From NCBI GenBank assembly GCA_022360315.1, contig JAKSDA010000602.1, positions 1-64,000 of the forward strand: a DNA stretch of 64,000 nucleotides, read 5' to 3'. The notes beneath the pieces are model-generated. The model was given only the letters and a program-made list of their open reading frames with translations, was not told the DNA's origin and searched no databases. Made by a program: the position numbers and the translations under genes. The DNA is from Pseudomonadota bacterium (lineage in GTDB: Bacteria; Myxococcota_A; Polyangia; Haliangiales; Haliangiaceae). Shown here piece after piece: positions 1-9,375 of the stretch (positions within the stretch are counted from its first letter, which is position 1; every line of letters begins with the position of its first letter).

Positions 1-2752
1 CGGCCTTCTCGGTGGCCATGGCGGCGGCTTGCCTGGCCTCCTTGCGCTCGGCCTCGGTGGTCGCGATGGTCTGTCGTTGCGCCTGGATGAGGGCCAGTTT
101 CTCGCGCACGTCGGCCTCGGCATTGCGGGCCCGCCCGGCCTCCCGCTCGGCGACTCGCTTCTGCGCTTGGGCCAGCTGCTCGGCATTGTGCACCCACAAG
201 AGAGCGACCGACGCGGCCACCACCAAAGCGCAGAGAAAGGCAAAAGCACCGATGACCAGCTGCCGCTTGCGCCGGGTCGCTCGCGCAGCAAGGCCGAGCA
301 CAGCGTGTAGATAGTCGCGCTCGCGCGGCGATAGCTCGCCCTGGTAGCGGCGGTGAAATCGCTGCGCCTCTTGCATGGCCCCGCCGCGCCACAGCAAACC
401 GGTCGGGCGGTCCATGGACTGCCATTGCCGCGCGGCCGCGCACAACTGCTCGAGAAAGGCGCTGTCTTCTGCGCTTTCCTCCCGCCATCGACGCAACGTC
501 GGCCAGCTATCGATCAGCGACTCGTGCACGATCTCCACCACCGAACCTTCTTGTTCGCCGCGACCCATGCCGAGCAAACGGCCTGCGACCAGGTGATCGA
601 GAAGGATCCGCACCTCGGTGGAATCGTCTGCCAGTTGCTCGAGCTCTTCGACGTCGGCGAGAGCGCGAGTGCCGTCGCTGGTGACCAGGCGCTGAAAAAT
701 ACTGCGGGTCAGTCGCTTTTGCGCCGTCGCCAGGCCGGACAGGACTTCATCGGCATGGCTGGCCAGAGCGCCGGCCACGCCGCCGAGAGCCTGGTAACTG
801 GCTGCGGTGAGCAGGCGACGCCGGCGATCGCGCGCGTCCCATAATTTGGCCGCGGTGAACTGCAAAAGCGGGAGGGCTCCAGCAGTGCCTTCCAGGGCGT
901 CGAGCATGTCGTCGATCACCGACTCGCTCTCGAACGCATAGCCGGCCATTTCCAAAGGCTCGACCAGGGCTGAACGCATGCCCGTGCGATTCATGGCCGG
1001 CAAGAACAACAGCCCGCGGGTCAAGCGATCGAGCAGATCGCGATGGTCGGCGACCCGGTCGAGAAGATCAGAACGCATGGCCAGCACCACCCGCAGTGGC
1101 GACGACGGATCGTCGGCCGCGCCGGCCAGGCACGCTGCATACTGGCGATGTTCGGCAGGGTCGGCGACCAGCGTGTACAGCTCCTCGAACTGATCGACAA
1201 ACAAAAGGATACGGCCGCGTTTTTGCCGGGCCCGGTTGCGCAACATGGTACCGGGGAGGCCGGGCTCGCGCCACAGGCGTCGGGTGAGCTCACCGTGCCG
1301 GGCCACAGTAGCGGCGACATTACTCCCGTCAGCATGGCCACCGGTGTGGGCGAGCGGCCCGAGGAGAGCCGCCAGTGCTGCCGTCGGCTGGCGGCCGGGC
1401 CGGGTGACCAGCACTTCCCACGATTCGTCCGAGGATTTGAGAGCGGGAACCAGTCCGGCCCGCACAAACGACGATTTGCCGATACCGGACTGGCCGACCA
1501 CGGCAACCAGCGGCTGGTCGCGAAGCCGCTGAACCATCGGGGCGATATCGGTAATACGGCCAAAAAACCGGCTGGCATCGCACTCCTGAAATGCAGTCAT
1601 ACCCGGATATGGGCATTCGTCGAGCGCGACCCGGCGCGGGTACCGGTCGGGCATGAGCAGCTCGAGTGCATCGAGGAGCTCTCTGGCCGAGGCCATGCGC
1701 TGCTCTTTGCGTTTGGCCAGACAGCGATCGATAATCCGCGCCAGCTCGGCCGGGACATCGCACAGCACCGACTCGATGCTCGGCATGGGCTCGTCGGCAC
1801 AGAAGGCCATGGCCTGAAGACGCTGCATCGAGAGCGGATCGAGCGGATGGCCTCCGGTGAGCATTCGCCACAACATAATGCCCACGGCCCACAGGTCGGT
1901 TTTGTGATCGACCGTATCCGCACCCCACTGCTCGGGGGACATATAGGGCATGGTGCCTAGGATCGCACCGGGTTGGGTGATATCGATATGGGCCGATGGC
2001 GCCCGCAGATCGTCTTCGAAATCACTGCCGAGCAGCGCAGGAGGGTCGGGGGCAAAGATCTTGGCGATGCCAAAGTCGAGAACTTTTACCGAGCCCGTGC
2101 GGGTGACAAAGATATTTTCCGGCTTGAGATCCCGGTGAATGATGTCGAGTTCGTGGGCGCGAACCAGTGCGCGCACGACCGGGACCACGAGTTCGACTGC
2201 GCGGCGAGGAGACATACGGCGGCCGTACAGCAGGGCAGAGAGCGGTTGGCCGTCGAGGTACTCGAGGGCCATGTACGGCCTGCCCTGCCACTCGCCGGCC
2301 TCGTGGATGACCACGATGTTATCGTGATGGCATCGTGCAGTGGCCCGGGCCTCGACCAGAAAGCGCTCGATCCGTCGGGATGATTGCACGCCGAGAAATT
2401 TCAACGCCACTAGCCGAGCCAGCTTTGTGTCGCGAGCCAGGAATACCTGGCGCATGCCGCCCCGGCCGAGTTGGCGAATCAACTCGTAGTGGGCCACCAA
2501 AAGACCGCTACGCAGGCGGGAGGACCCGGTCAGAAGAGAACTGGACTCTCTTGGCCGAGTTCTCGTCCCATCGCTCGAGGTTTGCCCTGTTCTTGTGCCT
2601 CGCCCTCCTGTCTCTCGTATGACCTGGACTACTAGAGCCCGACAAGTGTCGCAGTTATCCAGATGGACTTCGACCTGGCTGTGAAGACCGGCGAGCAAGC
2701 GCTTCTCCACGAAAGCATTGATGACGTCGTGTCCCGGACAAGACATGCCCAT
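1..2752 (-). CDS. Zinc-finger Ser/Thr protein kinase with nSTAND1 NTPase module (3' end outside window)
   Basis: Partial gene running off the left edge. The start chosen is the ATG at 2752, 36 bp after the upstream sigma gene stop, with a G-rich stretch just before it. Residues 5-37 carry C-x24-H-x3-C-x2-C, an anti-sigma-like zf-HC2 finger. A PknB-type kinase follows at about 95-350, with loop LGRGGMRQVF, VALKFL, HRDLKPEN and DFG. Next comes PYPGMTAFQ...FFGR, a P-loop near residue 414 (GQSGIGKSS) and Walker B VDQFEEL, the hallmarks of nSTAND1 modules. A single transmembrane helix lies near residues 830-855, followed by a charged coiled coil up to the edge; a WD40 or TPR sensor probably follows outside. 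The zinc finger next to a sigma gene suggests that the kinase restrains or tunes that sigma factor. This is inference; the domain calls are firm. Confidence 0.9.
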   Translation of the reverse strand, partial: MGMSCPGHDVINAFVEKRLLAGLHSQVEVHLDNCDTCRALVVQVIRETGGRGTRTGQTSSDGTRTRPRESSSLLTGSSRLRSGLLVAHYELIRQLGRGGMRQVFLARDTKLARLVALKFLGVQSSRRIERFLVEARATARCHHDNIVVIHEAGEWQGRPYMALEYLDGQPLSALLYGRRMSPRRAVELVVPVVRALVRAHELDIIHRDLKPENIFVTRTGSVKVLDFGIAKIFAPDPPALLGSDFEDDLRAPSAHIDITQPGAILGTMPYMSPEQWGADTVDHKTDLWAVGIMLWRMLTGGHPLDPLSMQRLQAMAFCADEPMPSIESVLCDVPAELARIIDRCLAKRKEQRMASARELLDALELLMPDRYPRRVALDECPYPGMTAFQECDASRFFGRITDIAPMVQRLRDQPLVAVVGQSGIGKSSFVRAGLVPALKSSDESWEVLVTRPGRQPTAALAALLGPLAHTGGHADGSNVAATVARHGELTRRLWREPGLPGTMLRNRARQKRGRILLFVDQFEELYTLVADPAEHRQYAACLAGAADDPSSPLRVVLAMRSDLLDRVADHRDLLDRLTRGLLFLPAMNRTGMRSALVEPLEMAGYAFESESVIDDMLDALEGTAGALPLLQFTAAKLWDARDRRRRLLTAASYQALGGVAGALASHADEVLSGLATAQKRLTRSIFQRLVTSDGTRALADVEELEQLADDSTEVRILLDHLVAGRLLGMGRGEQEGSVVEIVHESLIDSWPTLRRWREESAEDSAFLEQLCAAARQWQSMDRPTGLLWRGGAMQEAQRFHRRYQGELSPRERDYLHAVLGLAARATRRKRQLVIGAFAFLCALVVAASVALLWVHNAEQLAQAQKRVAEREAGRARNAEADVREKLALIQAQRQTIATTEAERKEARQAAAMATEKA

Positions 2753-2788
2753 CCCCTGACTCGATTGAATACCGGTGAGACTGTACGG

Positions 2789-3736
2789 TTACAGGTCACT
2801 GAAGGTTGCATCCAGTCTGCTCTCGATGAGCCGCAAGACACTTTGCAGCTCGGCCGGTGACGCGCCGAGCCGCCTGGCCAGACGCTTTCGCGTGCCCTCG
2901 AGCAACGTGCGGCGAATGTGCGCAAACCATCGCGAAACCGTGACCCGGTTGACCCCGTAGAGAGATGCGATCTCTTTTATTTTGAGGCCGTCCATGACGT
3001 GGTAGCGGAGAATGTTGCGCTCTTTGGCGCTGAGATCGGCCAAGGCCTGGCCAAACGCGATGCGAAATTCCTTTAGATAATGCGACTTAAAAGCGGCTAA
3101 CTCCGGATCTGTGTCGCCGAGCGCCATCCTGTCCAGGGCAGCGTCGCTCATCGGCATTGCGCGCCTCTCGCGCTTGAGCGCATTGAGCACGCGATGGGTG
3201 GTAATCACGCGCAGCCAGCCGCGCAGGCTGCCGCGACCGGAATACTTGTACAAAGTGGGCCACGGCTTTACCAAAAGGTCCATACGGAGTTCTTGCAGCA
3301 AGTCGGCCTGGTCCGCATCAGACAGCCGCATCTTCGCCGCAACGCGGTACGAGATATCCCTGGCCAGCTCATCCAGCCTCGTCTGCGCCTCGGAGACACC
3401 GGACATACTCGAAAAAACCAGCCCGAGATCGTCGGCAGCACAGTGCCGAAACCACTCGAGCGTGCCATCGGTCGGGGCGACCCGCCCCAGGAACCCGACG
3501 AAATCCACCGCGGATTGCCGAATACCTGGCCAGGCTTGCTCGGCCCGCTCGACCACCTCTCGCAATAGAGGCCCAATATCGTCTGCCACCTCGCCAGCGC
3601 AGGGATTGCCGATCAGTCGATCGCTGCCCTGATTGTGCAATATACCCATGAAGGCAGGGATAAGCTCCTCACACTGTTGCATCTCATCCTCCGTGTCCGC
3701 CGCCAAGGCGTGTCGCCCGGACACAACAATTTTCAT
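2789..3736 (-). CDS. Sigma-70 family RNA polymerase sigma factor, myxobacterial gmx1 type
   Basis: 315 aa from the ATG at 3736. After a variable N-terminal part of about 120 residues comes region 2 (ADQADLLQELRMDLL and YSGRGSLRGWLRVI, residues about 145-200). Region 4 follows, with LSAKERNILRYHV and the helix-turn-helix IKEIASLYGVNRVTVSRW near residues 235-280. This layout, with a long N-terminal extension and a zinc-finger kinase gene immediately downstream, matches the myxobacteria-restricted, multi-copy sigma family 1. The kinase begins 36 bp after this stop, so the two are almost certainly co-transcribed. The kinase presumably controls the activity of this factor, but the target regulon is not visible. 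A palindrome upstream at 3823-3842 may control it. Confidence 0.9.
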   Translation of the reverse strand: MKIVVSGRHALAADTEDEMQQCEELIPAFMGILHNQGSDRLIGNPCAGEVADDIGPLLREVVERAEQAWPGIRQSAVDFVGFLGRVAPTDGTLEWFRHCAADDLGLVFSSMSGVSEAQTRLDELARDISYRVAAKMRLSDADQADLLQELRMDLLVKPWPTLYKYSGRGSLRGWLRVITTHRVLNALKRERRAMPMSDAALDRMALGDTDPELAAFKSHYLKEFRIAFGQALADLSAKERNILRYHVMDGLKIKEIASLYGVNRVTVSRWFAHIRRTLLEGTRKRLARRLGASPAELQSVLRLIESRLDATFSDL

Positions 3737-3822
3737 GGCCCGCTCTAAAGGTGCCTCTTTTATACTACCGATTCCGCGGTCGATTGTCTACCACTCATGT
3801 GGATACGGCCGCGGTATATTCC

Positions 3823-3842
3823 GTACCAGGAATGCCTGGTAC
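3823..3842. promoter_or_regulatory. Palindromic operator candidate between divergent genes
   Basis: GTACCAGG, four bases, then CCTGGTAC: a perfect 8+8 bp inverted repeat. It sits in the 190-bp space between the divergently transcribed sigma gene (start 3736) and the PEGA gene (start 3927). Spacing of 86 bp to both starts fits a shared transcription-factor site. No regulator is identified. Confidence 0.45.
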
Positions 3843-3926
3843 ACCGCTCGGATCATGTGAAAGAATCGCCTGTGACAGCACACAGCAATTGACCGAAGCG
3901 GTGGCGAGGAAAGGAAGTAGTGCAGA

Positions 3927-4970
3927 ATGCTCAAGGTGGCATGGATGGTGAGTTTGAGTGTCTTGTTTTTTGGCGAGCTGGCGGCGGCCCAGCCCGCCGA
4001 TGTGCAATCCGAGGCGGCAACCTTGCCCGGAGCAACCGGGGACAGGCCCTGGGCCAGGGGGGTCACTGGCGCGCAGCGGAAAAAAGCACAGCGGCTCCTC
4101 GCCCGGGGTAATGCGCTGTTTCTCGATTCGGAGTATCGCCAGGCCCTGGCCGCGTATCGCCAGGCCCTCGAAGTGTGGGACCATCCGGCGCTCCGCTTCA
4201 ATATTGCGCGGACCCTCATCAATCTGGACCGTCCGGTCGAGGCCTATGAAAACATTCGCCTGGCCGTGCGCCACGGTCCTGCGCCGTTGCCCGAACTGTA
4301 CGCAGAGGCCAAGAATTATCAGATTCTACTCCGTGGCCAGCTCGCCGAGATCACGATCAGTTGCCGGCAGGCCGGGGTCAGGGTGACCGTGGATGGCACG
4401 CAGTATCTCGACTGTCCGGGCGAGCGGACTGCACCGCTATTGCCTGGGCAGCACAAAGTGATCGCTGAGAAAGCCGGTTTTCTGCCGTACAGCCGGAATG
4501 TGACGCTCGTGCCAGCGGCCGTGGAGCGGCTCGAAATCACCCTACTCACTCTCGAGGAAGCGGCCGTCACCCGGCGCCGATGGGCCTGGTGGAAACCCTG
4601 GGCGGTGGTCGGCGGCAGCGCCGCTGTGGCCAGTCTCGGCATCTTGTTCGAGTGGCAAGCGGGGTCCGCCCGCGATAGCTATGCGCGGGATTTGCGCCTT
4701 TTTTGCTCCGACACCTCGTGCGACGTCGACGACGATCTGCCCGATTCGGCGCACCGCGCGTGGCGCCGGGCGCAGATCGAACACGCGGTGGGCGTCTCGG
4801 CAATCGCCATTGGCAGTGCAGGCGTCCTGAGCGGCCTGCTTCTGGTGTTCTTGAATCGATCGAGGACATTCTTGCCGGACCGATCAGAACAGCCAGGCCC
4901 GCGCGGTGTGCGAGTGGTGCCGGCGGTATCTTCCGATTCGGTCGGCGCCTTCCTCATACATCGGTTTTGA
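3927..4970 (+). CDS. Exported TPR/PEGA-domain protein with two membrane helices
   Basis: 347 aa. A strong Shine-Dalgarno stretch (GAGGAAAGGAAG) precedes the ATG. Residues 1-21 form a signal peptide ending AAAQ. A TPR-like helical pair covers about 50-115 (RGNALFLDSEYRQALAAYRQAL and ALRFNIARTLINLDRPVEAY). A PEGA-type beta domain lies at about 130-205 (GVRVTVDG, then APLLPGQHKVIAEKAGF). Two hydrophobic segments at about 220-245 and 285-310 anchor it, leaving a periplasmic N-terminal domain. This TPR+PEGA+TM layout is common and multi-copy in myxobacteria, usually near kinases and sigma factors; the molecular role is unknown. It is convergent with the kinase gene ending at 5007. Confidence 0.8.
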   Translation: MLKVAWMVSLSVLFFGELAAAQPADVQSEAATLPGATGDRPWARGVTGAQRKKAQRLLARGNALFLDSEYRQALAAYRQALEVWDHPALRFNIARTLINLDRPVEAYENIRLAVRHGPAPLPELYAEAKNYQILLRGQLAEITISCRQAGVRVTVDGTQYLDCPGERTAPLLPGQHKVIAEKAGFLPYSRNVTLVPAAVERLEITLLTLEEAAVTRRRWAWWKPWAVVGGSAAVASLGILFEWQAGSARDSYARDLRLFCSDTSCDVDDDLPDSAHRAWRRAQIEHAVGVSAIAIGSAGVLSGLLLVFLNRSRTFLPDRSEQPGPRGVRVVPAVSSDSVGAFLIHRF

Positions 4971-5006
4971 GCAAACGCCTGCCCCTCGGCCGCCTCATCA
5001 CCGCCA

Positions 5007-7967
5007 TCAAGGCTGTAGGCTGGCCGGCTGGCGTTTGTCCAGCCAGCCATCGACCTCGGCGAGTTTGCTGCGATTTCCAAAAGTCCGGTAAAGCTCTTGC
5101 GCTCGCCTGGCCAGTGCAATGGCTCGCCGCTGATTCGCGCCGAGCAAACCCTGCCGCTGTCCGGGCGTCCGCGCCAGCCACAGTGATCGGGCAAGGGCAA
5201 ATTTGGCCATGGCCGCCAGATCGGTCGACTTATCACCCACGTTGGCCACCGCACGTTCGAGCCACTCGAGCGCCTTTACCGGCTCTTTTGCTGCCTCCAG
5301 GACCTCTCCCAATCGCACCAGATTCTCGGTTACCAGGGGATGTTTGTTGCCCAGCCAGTCGTTCCACATGGAGAGCGCCCGCTCGAAGGTTTTTTGCGCC
5401 TCGTCATAGTTGCCCATCTTGCCCTGTATTCGGGCCAGATTGGTCAATGCATAGGCCACTTTGGGATTGTGCGGGCCCAATGCTTTTTGCGTGATGGCCA
5501 AGGCGCGCTGCACCAGGCGCAAGGCTTCGGCGATATCGCTCAGCTCGATCAAGGCTTCGGCGACATTGATGAGCGAAATCGCTGTCCGTGGATGCTCGGG
5601 ACCCAGGAGCTTGTCCCGGATGGCTGCGGCACGCCGGTGCATGTCCAGTGACTCCTGATATCGCCCGGTGCTGATAAATACAATGCCGACATGATCGTAC
5701 GAATCGGCGACCAGGATATTCTCCTCGCCCAATACATTCTCGCGCAGTGCCAACGCGCCTTGCAGCTTGCCAAGTGCCTCTTCGTACCTGCCCTCCTGGT
5801 GAAAAACGCCACCCATGGCACTCGCCAGTCTGGCCGTGATCAGATCATCGCCGGCCAGGTCGGCGGTGATGGTCGCCAGGTCGACCAGTCCAAGAGCGTC
5901 GTTGCTGCGCCCCTGCCGGAACGTGACATAAATGAGTTCACTCGCCATCCGGGCAATGCGAATGTGATCCCTGGCTTTTGCCGCGACCCGTAGGGCCTGC
6001 CTGTACAGTGTTTCAGCGCCGGAATAATCGCCCAGATATTTCTTTATTTCGGCAACTAATTCCATGATTTGCGCACGCATGGGCGCATACTCGATGTCCG
6101 CCGATTCCTCCATCAGGGCCAGGGACGCATCGAGCGCCGCCCGATACTTGCCAGTTCGAGCCAGTGCCTCGGCCTTCACGCGCGCGGCTTGCAACTGGTC
6201 TATCCGGGCTCGCACAGTGGGGTTTTCCGGCACCGGCACCGCCGCCATCAATGCTTTCAGATCGCCACAGTAACTCACCGATGGCAGGCGTCGCACCGCC
6301 TGGACGGCGTTCTCCACTACCCCGGCATCAGCACCCGCGGCAAAAAGTCCGGTCAGCGCAGCCATGCTGGATTTGCGCCTGGTGAGGCACTGCACCCGCA
6401 AGTCCAGCGCACGAGGGGATTGCATTCCAGCCACGTGAGTGGCCTGGCAAGCCTCGGTTGCCATGGTTTTCCACGCGAGCGCGTGACGGTCGAGTGCTGC
6501 CGCAACCCGCGCGTACGTATCCCTGGCATACGGTAACTCAGTGGCCAGAAAACCCGCCTGGACCTTGCTGGCAATGCGGTCGTCCCAAACCCCGCGAAGA
6601 TCCGTCACCGACTCGCATATCCGGCCAGCTTCGCGCTTGGGATTCTGCATCCAGCCGAGAAAGGCCAGGGCGGTGAGGACTGAAAACATGGCCACAACCG
6701 CCGCGATTCGCAAACGAACCCTGCGCCGCTGCGCGGGGTCGTCAGCCAGGGCGGCGAGCAGTGCGTCCATGCTGGGCCAGCGCTCTGTCGGCTGGGCCCG
6801 CAGACCGCGCTCGAGCACGCTGCGCAACCACAGTGGCACTTCGCTGTGGCGAGGGGGTGGCGCGATCTTTCCCGTGCGTTTGTTCTCGAACAGCTCGGTC
6901 GTGTCTTTTGCCGAGAACGGGGGCTCGCCGTACAGACCGCAATAGAGCGATACACAGAAGCTGTACTGATCGGATTGCGGGCCGACATCGACGCCGAGGT
7001 GCTGTTCCGGAGCCATGAAGGCCGGCGTGCCCATTATCGTGCCAATCGAGGTGAGTGGCTGAGTTGTCTCCGGTATAGCGCGAGTCCGGCCCTCGGGCCG
7101 TCTGCCGGCGTTCTGGCCCGCGCGGTAACGAGTCAGGGCCGAGGCCAGACCAAAATCGGCCACCCGCGCTCGACCGTCGTTTCCCACCATGATGTTGGCA
7201 GGCTTGAAATCGCGGTGAATCAATTCCTCCGCATGAGCAGCGGCCAGACCGCGGCCTGCCTGACAATACGACGCCAGGACCTCGCGCCAGCCGGGCCGCG
7301 GAGTTCGACGACACCAAGCGTCCATCGACGTGCCGGCGACAAACTCCATAGCGACAAAAACGTCGCCTTCATACATGCCGGCGTCGTAGACCTGCACCAC
7401 ATTGGGATGCGACAGTTTTGCCAACGCGCGAGCTTCGCGCATCAGGCGCTGCTGATCTGCCGCAGATCTCGCCGCGCTGAGGTGCAGGACCTTTATGGCG
7501 ACGCGGCGGCGGAGTTCGGGATCATAAGCAGCGTACACCGTCCCCATCCCGCCAGAACCCACTGCATCAATGATGGTGTAGCGACCCATATGAGTACCGC
7601 GCATGTGTCCGGCACGTTGGGGAATCGGAAGTGCCCTGGCGCCGCGCAGGTGCCCGGCACGTTGGGGAACCAATGGTGCCCCCGCCGGCTGCAGTGGGTC
7701 CAGGTGGACGGTTGCCGGGGGACCCTGTGACCGCTCGGGCGGCAAATGCAATGTGACACTGCCCTGCGTTACACCGCCGGGTGCGTGTTCCGACTCATCA
7801 TCAAGGACAGTTTCTTCCGCCACGGCCGTGCCGTCTTCACGGTTCGCCATGCCGGTATCAGTATCCGATTGCCGGTCGCCCATCGGTCTGTCTACGTGGG
7901 TTGTTGCCAGAGGATCGATCCCGACCTGTTGCCTTTCGGTCGACAGTTCATCTCGCTCCATACTCAT
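5007..7967 (-). CDS. Membrane Ser/Thr protein kinase with C-terminal TPR array
   Basis: About 986 aa from ATG 7967; an in-frame TTG at 7976 gives three more residues and is less likely. A disordered N-terminus of about 125 residues includes a duplicated 15-residue unit. The kinase domain covers about 125-395, with VGSGGMGTVYAAYD, VAIKVL, HRDFKPAN (Phe in place of the usual Leu) and DFGLASA, so all catalytic residues are present. One transmembrane helix lies near 415-435 (RIAAVVAMFSVLTALAFLGW). The C-terminal half, about 590-970, is a run of tetratricopeptide repeats of the kinesin-light-chain kind (EALGKLQGALALRENVLG, DSYDHVGIVFISTGRYQESL). This is a familiar myxobacterial receptor-kinase layout: cytoplasmic kinase and a TPR sensor on the other side of the membrane. 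The signal sensed is unknown. Confidence 0.9.
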   Translation of the reverse strand: MSMERDELSTERQQVGIDPLATTHVDRPMGDRQSDTDTGMANREDGTAVAEETVLDDESEHAPGGVTQGSVTLHLPPERSQGPPATVHLDPLQPAGAPLVPQRAGHLRGARALPIPQRAGHMRGTHMGRYTIIDAVGSGGMGTVYAAYDPELRRRVAIKVLHLSAARSAADQQRLMREARALAKLSHPNVVQVYDAGMYEGDVFVAMEFVAGTSMDAWCRRTPRPGWREVLASYCQAGRGLAAAHAEELIHRDFKPANIMVGNDGRARVADFGLASALTRYRAGQNAGRRPEGRTRAIPETTQPLTSIGTIMGTPAFMAPEQHLGVDVGPQSDQYSFCVSLYCGLYGEPPFSAKDTTELFENKRTGKIAPPPRHSEVPLWLRSVLERGLRAQPTERWPSMDALLAALADDPAQRRRVRLRIAAVVAMFSVLTALAFLGWMQNPKREAGRICESVTDLRGVWDDRIASKVQAGFLATELPYARDTYARVAAALDRHALAWKTMATEACQATHVAGMQSPRALDLRVQCLTRRKSSMAALTGLFAAGADAGVVENAVQAVRRLPSVSYCGDLKALMAAVPVPENPTVRARIDQLQAARVKAEALARTGKYRAALDASLALMEESADIEYAPMRAQIMELVAEIKKYLGDYSGAETLYRQALRVAAKARDHIRIARMASELIYVTFRQGRSNDALGLVDLATITADLAGDDLITARLASAMGGVFHQEGRYEEALGKLQGALALRENVLGEENILVADSYDHVGIVFISTGRYQESLDMHRRAAAIRDKLLGPEHPRTAISLINVAEALIELSDIAEALRLVQRALAITQKALGPHNPKVAYALTNLARIQGKMGNYDEAQKTFERALSMWNDWLGNKHPLVTENLVRLGEVLEAAKEPVKALEWLERAVANVGDKSTDLAAMAKFALARSLWLARTPGQRQGLLGANQRRAIALARRAQELYRTFGNRSKLAEVDGWLDKRQPASLQP
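7605..7694 (-). repeat. Two-copy 45-bp tandem repeat inside the kinase N-terminus
   Basis: Two in-frame 45-bp units starting near 7605 and 7650 encode the related 15-residue units built on PQRAGHLRG and PQRAGHMRG. They lie just before the kinase domain in the disordered leader. The period is a multiple of three, so it expands the protein without a frameshift. Confidence 0.7.
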
Positions 7968-8260
7968 TGCTTTCAATGCTCTGGCGCGCCAAATATGCTG
8001 CAGAACTCACTCGCGGGTTCATGTCGCAGCCCGCGTCGCGCCGGGTCGTGCTCCGAACTCGGCCTTCAAAAATCCACACGGCGAAACCGCTTTTATAAGC
8101 GATGTCCATTAACATCACAATCCAATTCATTCGCTGGAAATTATTCTGATTGCCAGAATGAGCGGGATTGCTGCAGATGCCTGCCAGGCAGTACAGGGGG
8201 CGTCGACGGGAAGGAAAGGGTCGAGCGACGGGGGTTGACCGAGGGCTTTGCAGGGCAGGG

Positions 8261-9295
8261 TCAGGGCTTGAACGACGGATCGTCCGAAGTGGAAGGTGGT
8301 GCCGAGCCATTTCCCGAGTTTTCATCGTCCGGCACGTCGTCTTCGTGCATGTATTGGGCGAGATCGTCATCGGACTCTGCATTCGTATCGGACACGAATG
8401 CGATCCCGCCGCCACCGCGGCGGTTGCGACGTCGGCCGGGTTGACGCCGGGCCTGGGTCGTCTCGGCGGCGTCAGATGGTTCCGCAAAGGACGACGACTT
8501 GGGTGATTCGGAGTCGTCCGTCTCGGCAAGGTCATGTGTCTCGGTGAATCGACGCCCGCTGGCCGGCCTCCGGTGTACGTCGGCGATGCTGTGATTGTCC
8601 TGTTTACTGAATTTCGGGCCATCTGCGCCCATGACGAGCTTCTTGGAGGGCCGCACGGGTACTTTTCTCGGTGTTTTCTTTTCCCGGGGTGCCTGTTCGA
8701 TGCCGTGAGTGCCCTGCCTGGAGAAAGGCGATTTTTCTCCACTTCCGGCGTGCTCAGCGTCACCGGTCGCGTCTGGCTGATGCGGCCCTTTGCTGTCGTC
8801 CGGGCCATTCTGGCCAGGTGCCGGCTGCTCGTCTATTTCTGCGACGTCGGCATCGGTGGGGCGCCAGACCTGGCTCTTGGCGTGGCGTTTTTTGCGGGTC
8901 GGCCTGCGCTGGTGGATTGGTTCCCAATCGGCCGAGGATACAACTTCGGGAACATCCGGGCCGATGCCGAGTTGATCTTCGATATCGGCGAGGTTGGTGA
9001 GGAGATCGAGAATTTCGGGATACTCGTCCAGAATGGTCAGTTCACCGCTCACCGCCAGTTCGTAGACCGCTTCGCCGAGTGCGAGCACGGCCTCGCGACG
9101 TTTGCGTTGGAGCATGACCTCATCGAATCGGGCACGCGAACTCCGGGCCTGGCGCATTGCCACATCCTTGACGAGGCCGACCTGCTGGAGAGTGCTTCGC
9201 ACCCATCCTTCCAGCCTGCCCGAAAGATTCTCGGCCGGCGAGCGCCGCCCAGTTTTACGACGCCCACCAGGACGTTTTCTCTCTTGTGCCATCAT
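8261..9295 (-). CDS. Hypothetical protein with conserved-looking basic head and long disordered tail
   Basis: 344 aa; two ATGs in a row (9295, 9292). Residues 1-40 are strongly basic. Residues 40-125 look like a small folded alpha-helical domain (EVMLQRKRREAVLALGEAVY, then EILDLLTNLADIEDQLG). From about residue 130 to the end the protein is low-complexity and charged, with Arg/Lys- and Asp/Glu-rich blocks. It finishes with a Gly/Arg patch (RRNRRGGGG) and an acidic end (SDTNAESDDDLAQYMHEDD). No enzymatic motif, signal peptide or membrane segment is seen. It overlaps no confirmed neighbour; the gene to the right is divergent. The 293 bp between this gene and the downstream kinase start is AT-richer and probably holds the kinase promoter. 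Function unknown. Confidence 0.65.
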   Translation of the reverse strand: MMAQERKRPGGRRKTGRRSPAENLSGRLEGWVRSTLQQVGLVKDVAMRQARSSRARFDEVMLQRKRREAVLALGEAVYELAVSGELTILDEYPEILDLLTNLADIEDQLGIGPDVPEVVSSADWEPIHQRRPTRKKRHAKSQVWRPTDADVAEIDEQPAPGQNGPDDSKGPHQPDATGDAEHAGSGEKSPFSRQGTHGIEQAPREKKTPRKVPVRPSKKLVMGADGPKFSKQDNHSIADVHRRPASGRRFTETHDLAETDDSESPKSSSFAEPSDAAETTQARRQPGRRRNRRGGGGIAFVSDTNAESDDDLAQYMHEDDVPDDENSGNGSAPPSTSDDPSFKP

Positions 9296-9375
9296 CCGAT
9301 TATCGTCGCGACGTGAGCTGGCGCCAAGGGCAGCCTTGCGTTAGCCTGCCCTGGTCAGCAGTGAGCAGAGCAGTG

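Noticed and set aside
1043..1960. 305-codon plus-strand ORF
   Set aside because: Antisense shadow of the kinase/nSTAND gene, whose minus-strand frame shows clear motifs through this stretch.
9286..9375. Upstream start of the propeller lipoprotein
   Set aside because: It would bury the lipoprotein signal behind 30 residues and overlap the divergent gene; ATG 9376 gives a proper lipobox.
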